The notes under the pieces were generated by a model. That model searched no databases and had not been told where the DNA came from. It saw nothing but the letters and a program-made list of their open reading frames with translations. The position numbers and the translations under genes were made by a program. A DNA stretch of 64,000 nt from Selaginella moellendorffii (lineage: Eukaryota; Streptophyta; Lycopodiopsida; Selaginellales; Selaginellaceae). Every line of letters begins with the position of its first letter. The stretch's first letter is position 1. Below are positions 58,561-64,000 of the stretch, piece after piece. The DNA lies in contig NW_003314311.1 in assembly GCF_000143415.4 (NCBI RefSeq), forward strand, positions 62,001-126,000, given 5' to 3'.

Positions 58561-59230
58561 CTTATCATTGAACTTCTACTACTCTACGTAACTTAACCAA
58601 AATGGATGCCAACAAATTGGCCACGTTCCTAACTCCAATGTAATCCCATGCTTCACACCATATAATGGAGGCAACCTATAAAGAAATTCAAATGGAAAAA
58701 CATTAGAAAACTCAGCAAGTACATCCCATATTGCTGCTTTTCCCCCACATGTGCCTTGGTCCACCAAATCATGAACAAATAACAAGTAACTTAAAAGTGT
58801 TTTTCCATTACAACAAACCCGCTTCAAATATGTAATAAAGAACATAACAACTAGAGGTTGAACTCTCTCTTTAAACCACACATCTTTAACACTACTATAC
58901 TCCAACGAAACACATTTAATACTCCATTTTATCTTCAAATCCACCTTTACCAACCATGGCATCCCAAAAATGAAATCCACACAATGGATATCCATGAGAT
59001 AAAAAAGTTTTCACAAGTGTGGTTTTGCCAACTAACACTTCTAGGCCCTTTATATAAACATTAAAATGTTGAGTAGAGGTAGTTGCACCTTCCACTATGT
59101 ATAGAAGAACTCCTTGTGTCACCAGGCCATGCTCCTCAACAAACTTTGCTGAAACGGAGATGTCATTACTCCCACTATCTAGTAAAATCTGCACTAGATT
59201 GCCACGGAACACACCCTCTAGAGTATTGAA
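58561..59230 (-). pseudogene. Gypsy aspartic protease and linker
   Basis: The minus strand from 59212 reads VQILLDSGSNDISVSAKFVE, a retropepsin-like catalytic DSG motif, with the flap-side FIFGMPWL stretch downstream at about 58970. The reading frame is broken. Confidence 0.75.
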
Positions 59231-60545
59231 GTTGATGCATGAATGTCCTCAAACTCCATCTTGTTCCACACACAAGTTAAGTTGACAAGCAAATGATCGA
59301 AAGCCTCTTCCTTCAACCGGAATGGTCATCCCCATTATCTTCATGTTGCAAAATTTGCAACTTTTTAATATCTAACTTACCATCAGTAGAAGATTGGCCA
59401 TTCTTTTTGCCCTACTGCTTGCTCTTCAACTATGGACAATTAGCCTTCTATTGTCCAAACTCGCCACAATGATAAAAAATTTATTTATAATTCTTCACAA
59501 AAAACTTTTGCTTCTTTAACCCCTTTGGATCTAAAGTAGCCACCACAGGCTTTAGTTTGTGATACTTATTCCCATCCTTGTGTCCACAGTGATCATCATG
59601 ATGATTCTCCACAGAAGGACTCCTTAAATGCTTACAAGATTTGTTCTTGTCATTGTCAAGTTGACAAGCTGTATAAAAAAGTCAAAGCTTGTGTCAGTCT
59701 TGGTCTATTACGTGGACAAAAGTGGTCTGAATGGAGGGATTGTTTTGTTTTGTACACATTCTCACTTCACTCGCTTAGGGGAGGTATAATCTCTTGAATG
59801 TTGTGCCAAAAATTTTCTTCTTCCTCCTCTTTCAGCCTTTAGGGCAATCAAATGAGCTCCTCCAAACTCTTTGTAAGCTGAGAATGACATAAGTGTTGCC
59901 ACATACTCTCACTATGAAGGCTATTAATGAAGTAGGATTTGCTTTGATCTAGATCCTTTATTGGAACATAATTAATCAAGTGAATAAACTTCTCAATATA
60001 TTCCCTGAGCGTTAATTTCCCTTATTGGAAATGTCAAAATTTTATGCAACATTCTCCACATCATAGTGAGGGGCAAAATATAAGTGAAAAGAAAACTCAA
60101 ACTCATCCATGGTGGACATTGAGACTCCTCAAGGCAATTCCACCACTAAAGACCCACATTTCACAAAACCATTGGAATAGCCACTAAAGCCTTTTCATTT
60201 GGAGTTCCTCTAACAACTAAGAACTTTTCCACATTGGCTAGCTAAGCAAAACACTTGTCCACACCACTATCACTGAAAAATGTTGGAATCTTGAGTCGAT
60301 CTACCAAGGAAGGCTTACTTGGAGTGCCACCACGTCCAACCTTGAGTGCCTCAACATGCTCATGCATGGTATCCATCATGCCATGCATATCGTCTTGCAT
60401 CTCTTGTTGATTTTGATTAAGGGCTCGCAACTCATGAACAACATCTTGAATGGTTCAAACCTCTGCAGCTCCATTTCATCAACACCACCATTGATAATAA
60501 GTTTTCAGCGTTCAACTTGGTCAACCATCATAACTAACTCCTTTA
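59231..60545 (-). pseudogene. Gypsy gag region with CCHC zinc knuckle remnant
   Basis: At about 59465-59430 the minus strand reads FYHCGEFGQ, a stop, then KANC, a decayed zinc knuckle. 60430-60242 holds a Gag N-terminal coiled stretch (MRALNQNQQEMQDDMHGMMD). Many stops. Confidence 0.7.
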
Positions 60546-60552
60546 ATACCAA

Positions 60553-60769
60553 TGTTATGATTTGGCACATAAAGACAAAAATTTAGTCTCCCTAGATTAT
60601 GCTATGCCTCCTCTTAAAGTTCCTCATCACCCAACCACCTCCAAGCTACCTCAAAAGCTCCACTATATTAGCGCTCCACTATGAGCCCTAGGGTAGGTTT
60701 ATGCCTTAATATACCTTTGAGCTTCCCTTTGACTGATGTTGACCATGTGGTCAAAGTTGGTAGCTAACA
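60553..60769 (-). repeat. Gypsy 5' LTR (217 bp)
   Basis: Partner of 54603-54836. Next to it on the internal side is a degenerate methionine-tRNA primer-binding site (TTGGTATTA). Confidence 0.88.
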
Positions 60770-60774
60770 TTCCT
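60770..60774. repeat. Target-site duplication TTCCT, right
   Basis: Matches 54598-54602. Confidence 0.85.
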
Positions 60775-62270
60775 GGACACTCATTTCACCATAAGAGGTT
60801 CCTTGCAAGGCTTCAATCATATAGTTTAAATGGATTCACAACATAAAATATAAGGAGACCTGATCAGTACAAGGCAAGGTTAATCACAAAAGGATATATA
60901 CAGCAAGCTAGAATCAATTATAGTGAGAATTTTCATCTGTAGTTAAGATGATTTATATTTATTTTGTTCTTGCAATTGCTAATCACTTAGACCTTAAGGT
61001 TGAGCAGATGGACATCAAGAATGCACTTCTCAATGACAAGTTGGAGGAACCAATGTATATGCAACAACATTCAGGTTTTGAGATCTAGGGAAAAAGTGTT
61101 ATATGTGCAAACTCCAATGATGTATTTATAGATTAAAACAGCCACCAAGGATCTGGTATAATACTTTGCAAAAGTTTTTTCTAATTTTTGGTTTCTCTTG
61201 TGCAAAAGCAGATTGGGATCTATATTATTGTTTTCGTGATGACTTGATTATTCTCGTATGTGTTTATATTCACATCTCATCATGGCTGAAATGACAACAA
61301 ATCTTAAATGGCTTAAATAACAACTCTCTAAACAACTTCAAATGATAGATTTTGGTAAAATTTCCTTTTGTTTGGGCTTACAAATTGTGCATGATAGGAA
61401 AAATCAAGTTCTAAAGGTCCATCAACATAAGTATATCTCAAATCTTATCAAGGAATATGATGGTTTCTTTATTGCACACCCAGCTCTGACTCCAACACTC
61501 TAATTCAACAAGCTCTCCAAAGCAGATCAACTGAGGGAGATGGTTAAGCTACCATATCAAAACATGGTTAGAGCATTGATGTATTTAGCCGTATCAAGTA
61601 GATTAGACATAGCTGTAGCTGTTTCTAGAGTGTGCTAGTTCATGCAGAATCCTAGAAAGAGACATTGGTATTTAGTAGGGCAGATCTTTAACTACATATG
61701 ACAAACTTCATTGCTTTATCTTGAGTTCAAGGGGATGGCAGGAGGAGAAATTGGATCAAGTGCACTTATACCATATGGAATAGTAGATGTTGATCTTGCT
61801 GGTGATCTGGATGATAGGAGATCAACAACCAGGTACATGTTCAAATTCTCTAATGTGGTTGTGTCGTGACACAGCCAGAAACAAAGGATGGTGGTGTTGT
61901 CTACTTGTGAAGCAAAGTACAATGCTGTTATGGAAGCTATTAAGAAAGCTTTATGGATTCAATGACTGCTCCGAGATATCAGTTTTGAGTTGCAAGTACC
62001 AAAATGTCTACAATGACAACACAGCACGTCTTCAGTCCATCATGAACCTAGTGCATCCTGGGAGAAACAAACACTTTAAGATGTTTCATTACTTTATCAA
62101 GGAGCAGATTGAGAGAGAAGAAGTCAGGCTAAGATAAATCTCCACAATGATGATGGTTGCAGATCTGCTCACAAAGACTATGATTGAAGTCTAATAGTTT
62201 GAATGACTACAATGACAACTCGGACTAGTCTCACAGGGGGAGTAGCAATCTGATTAAAAGACATCAGATT

Positions 62271-62279
62271 AAGGGGGAG
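62271..62279 (+). other. Copia polypurine tract
   Basis: AAGGGGGAG stands directly before TGTTGGAACC, the expected junction of a copia element with its 3' LTR. Confidence 0.75.
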
Positions 62280-64000
62280 TGTTGGAACCAAGGAGAGATC
62301 AAGGCACAATCAAAGGAACTAAGATGTGTATATAAATCAAGAAGAGTTGTATCAATAAATGCCCCAGTACTTTTCCTTTACACCATTCCATCAACCTGTG
62401 AAGTTGGAAGCTTGTGACTTATAGCAAGGTTAGAAGATGAAGTACCAAGTACGTACCAAAAAAATTGTTTACAAGCTTGTCTAGGAATTCCCTTACCACA
62501 CTTACAAAGTATAAGATCTTACCACACTTATAGAGTATGAGATCTGGGTGTGTGCAAGCGACCAGATACATGAGGCTTTCCATAGGGGACGATGCCCATG
62601 TCAAGCTTCTCATGATCGGTGGAAGGAGACATATCCTTAGAAACTTTCAAACCTACATGAAAATGAAAGCTGTGGTGCATGGAAAATTTCCAATGGATGT
62701 CCTCCATATACTTGGCTTGGTGTAGGCAAATGGAGCCATCTCATTTTCTATCAAGTTGGATGCCAAGGTAGTAGTGTGTATTGTGACAGGAAAACTTTTC
62801 AGCCAAAAATACAAAATTATCCCACCTTTTCTCTATGACCTAATATTTGAAGTCAAAGTAAAAAAAAAAAACAAGTGAAATAAAATCCTTTCATGACTAC
62901 TCTTTCCTTTATATATTTTATATTCATCCTATTACCCATCCATCTTCATCTATCACAAACCTTATCTTCCACCACCTTTTTTAAAATGACTTGCTAGATA
63001 ACTCTTATATTTAAACATACTTACAAAGATTTCTGCCACCATTTAAAAAAATGTTTTTTGTATAACCTAAGTATTCAATAATGGTCATCTAAATTTGCTA
63101 CCTTTAATACACCAATATTTTATGATATTAATAAAAAAACATAAAATATGATCTAAGGACTATATAAGGAAGAGCTCCTTATGACATAAAGCATTAGAGC
63201 ATAGAGTGTAAAGTGATTCTAGTTTAAGTTTTCTCTTTTAGTTGTATAATGTTCTTTTCTTGAGTTTTAGTTCCTTGAAATTATAAAAATTAAGAGTTTA
63301 TGGAAATCCCTTTCCTCTCTCTTTCTCTCAAAGCATGTAAAGATGATGCACTACTAGCCACTAGCTTTAGATACAACAACCTTGTAACAGCGTGAAAAAA
63401 AGTTGAAAAATCAATGGGATATTTGTTGACTCCTTCACCAAAATATTTACTTTCAATTACATCACTACTTTGCAAAATCTTTCCAAAAAAGCATACAACA
63501 AGGATTTCCATAAGTGGATATTGCCCAGTGATCATGCAGAAAGCATCAATAGATCCTAGAGAGCATACAGTGAAGTACAATGTATCGATCATGAAGGAGA
63601 TCATCTGAAGTCTTGTTGTAGAGAAATGAAGTTTAGAGTTTTCTTTCCTCCCTTATCATTTTTTGTATGGTGAATGTAAAAGTGTTTTGAGTTTTTTTCT
63701 CTTTTTTTTTTTCTTGAAAATCATGAAAAATGAGTGGTCAAGTGGAGTTTGATCAAGGTGTTATTTTAATCTGTTGTCCCCCACTAAATCAAAACTTGTG
63801 ATTAAGTTTCTTTCATCTTTCCAAGGACTTACAAGTGAGAGTTCTTTGCTCAATCTTTAAAAAGCCTCACTTCTTTATTGAGAGTAAGAAAGTCTTTGTT
63901 TTAGAATTATCTTAATTCCAACTTTATCAAAGACTTTATGAGACAGCCTTTACTCTTTCAAGAGTCTTTGAATAAAAAAGGAGTGATTGAGAAAGTCCTC
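62280..64000 (+). repeat. Copia 3' LTR start and AT-rich flank
   Basis: The LTR begins TGTTGGAACC at 62280 and has a TATA-like TGTATATAAA at about 62328. Its end is not identifiable without the 5' partner. From about 62400 on the sequence is AT-rich with no gene I recognise; a 104-codon minus frame at 63290-63604 has no family hallmarks. Confidence 0.55.

Larger units (their letters stand above)
54603..60769 (-). mobile_element. Ty3/gypsy retrotransposon, degenerate but bordered by both LTRs
   Basis: On the minus strand it has an LTR (60769-60553), a primer-binding-like TTGGTATTA at 60552-60544, gag, protease, RT, RNase H, remains of integrase and an LTR (54836-54603). Both LTRs begin TGTTA and end TAACA on either strand reading and are flanked by TTCCT. 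The pol frame is broken many times. A 1772-bp solo LTR sits in the RNase H region. Without it the element would be about 4.4 kb. Confidence 0.9.
54168..62279 (+). mobile_element. Ty1/copia retrotransposon, interrupted by a gypsy element
   Basis: Plus-strand copia pol is split by the insertion at 54603-60769. Left piece (to 54602): FVPQHFHWRVAM.DEYHAQLENGS, the start of the reverse transcriptase domain. It continues directly after the insertion (60775 on): WTLIS..., DQYKARLITKGYIQQ, then HLDLKVEQMDIKNALLNDKL and EEPMYMQQHSGFE. Further on come a damaged active-site region, FGKISFCLGLQIVHDRK and the RNase H part (VVLSTCEAKYNAVMEAIKKA). Many stops and frameshifts are present. It ends in a polypurine tract (AAGGGGGAG, 62271-62279). 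The 5' part and 5' LTR are not recognisable. Confidence 0.88.

Noticed and set aside
63290-63604. 104-codon minus frame
   Set aside because: AT-rich sequence, no motif and no neighbouring exon; not enough to call a gene.
1-64000. CRISPR array, bacterial operon or phage features
   Set aside because: The sequence is plainly eukaryotic with introns; no regularly spaced direct repeats with unique spacers were seen.

Overview
The window looks like a vascular-plant nuclear scaffold, most likely from a lycophyte such as Selaginella. This is inference from very short introns (commonly 45-70 bp), compact plant-type genes (PPR, MES methylesterase, CYB561, GT77 xylosyltransferase, PADRE/DUF4228, GRDP/DUF1399), telo-box motifs next to start codons, and dense plant-type copia and gypsy LTR retrotransposons. 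Positions 1-232 are an assembly gap.

Layout. About 0.2-9.4 kb is AT-rich decayed retrotransposon sequence: LTR-family repeats, a G-poor tract of about 3.4 kb and a minus-strand copia relic. At 9.5-10.3 kb lies a broken segmental copy of the WD40/TMEM42 gene pair found intact at 17.2-18.2 kb. About 10.5-49.4 kb is a gene island. In order it holds an unrecognised, probably frame-broken gene (+), a PPR protein (+), a 20-exon WD40 protein (+), TMEM42-like (+), CYB561 ferrireductase (-), a GT77 glycosyltransferase (-), a full-size ABCB transporter (+), a 26-exon FANCJ helicase (-), a DUF7054 protein (-), CutC (-), an EFM4/METTL10 methyltransferase (+), a PADRE protein (+), SMG9 (+), a MES-type esterase (+) and a glycine-rich-domain protein (-). 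Exon borders were read by hand from GT/GC...AG sites and codon phase. They close in frame for nearly every gene; the GRDP gene is the exception.

From 49.4 kb to the end the sequence is again mobile DNA. The best-resolved part is a three-level nest. A plus-strand copia element carries a minus-strand gypsy element (54603-60769, TSD TTCCT). The gypsy element in turn carries a 1772-bp solo LTR (55818-57589, TSD GGTAT) with a long hexamer-based minisatellite. The repeat families left and right of the gene island are the same.

The genes do not form a pathway; they are ordinary nuclear genes packed closely. The most unusual local structure is in the GT77 gene: its first intron carries two extra, fully formed 15-nt micro-exon units. 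Each copies the last 15 nt of exon 1 and has its own T-tract, acceptor and donor, so splicing could add the peptide RFGSQ zero, one or two times.
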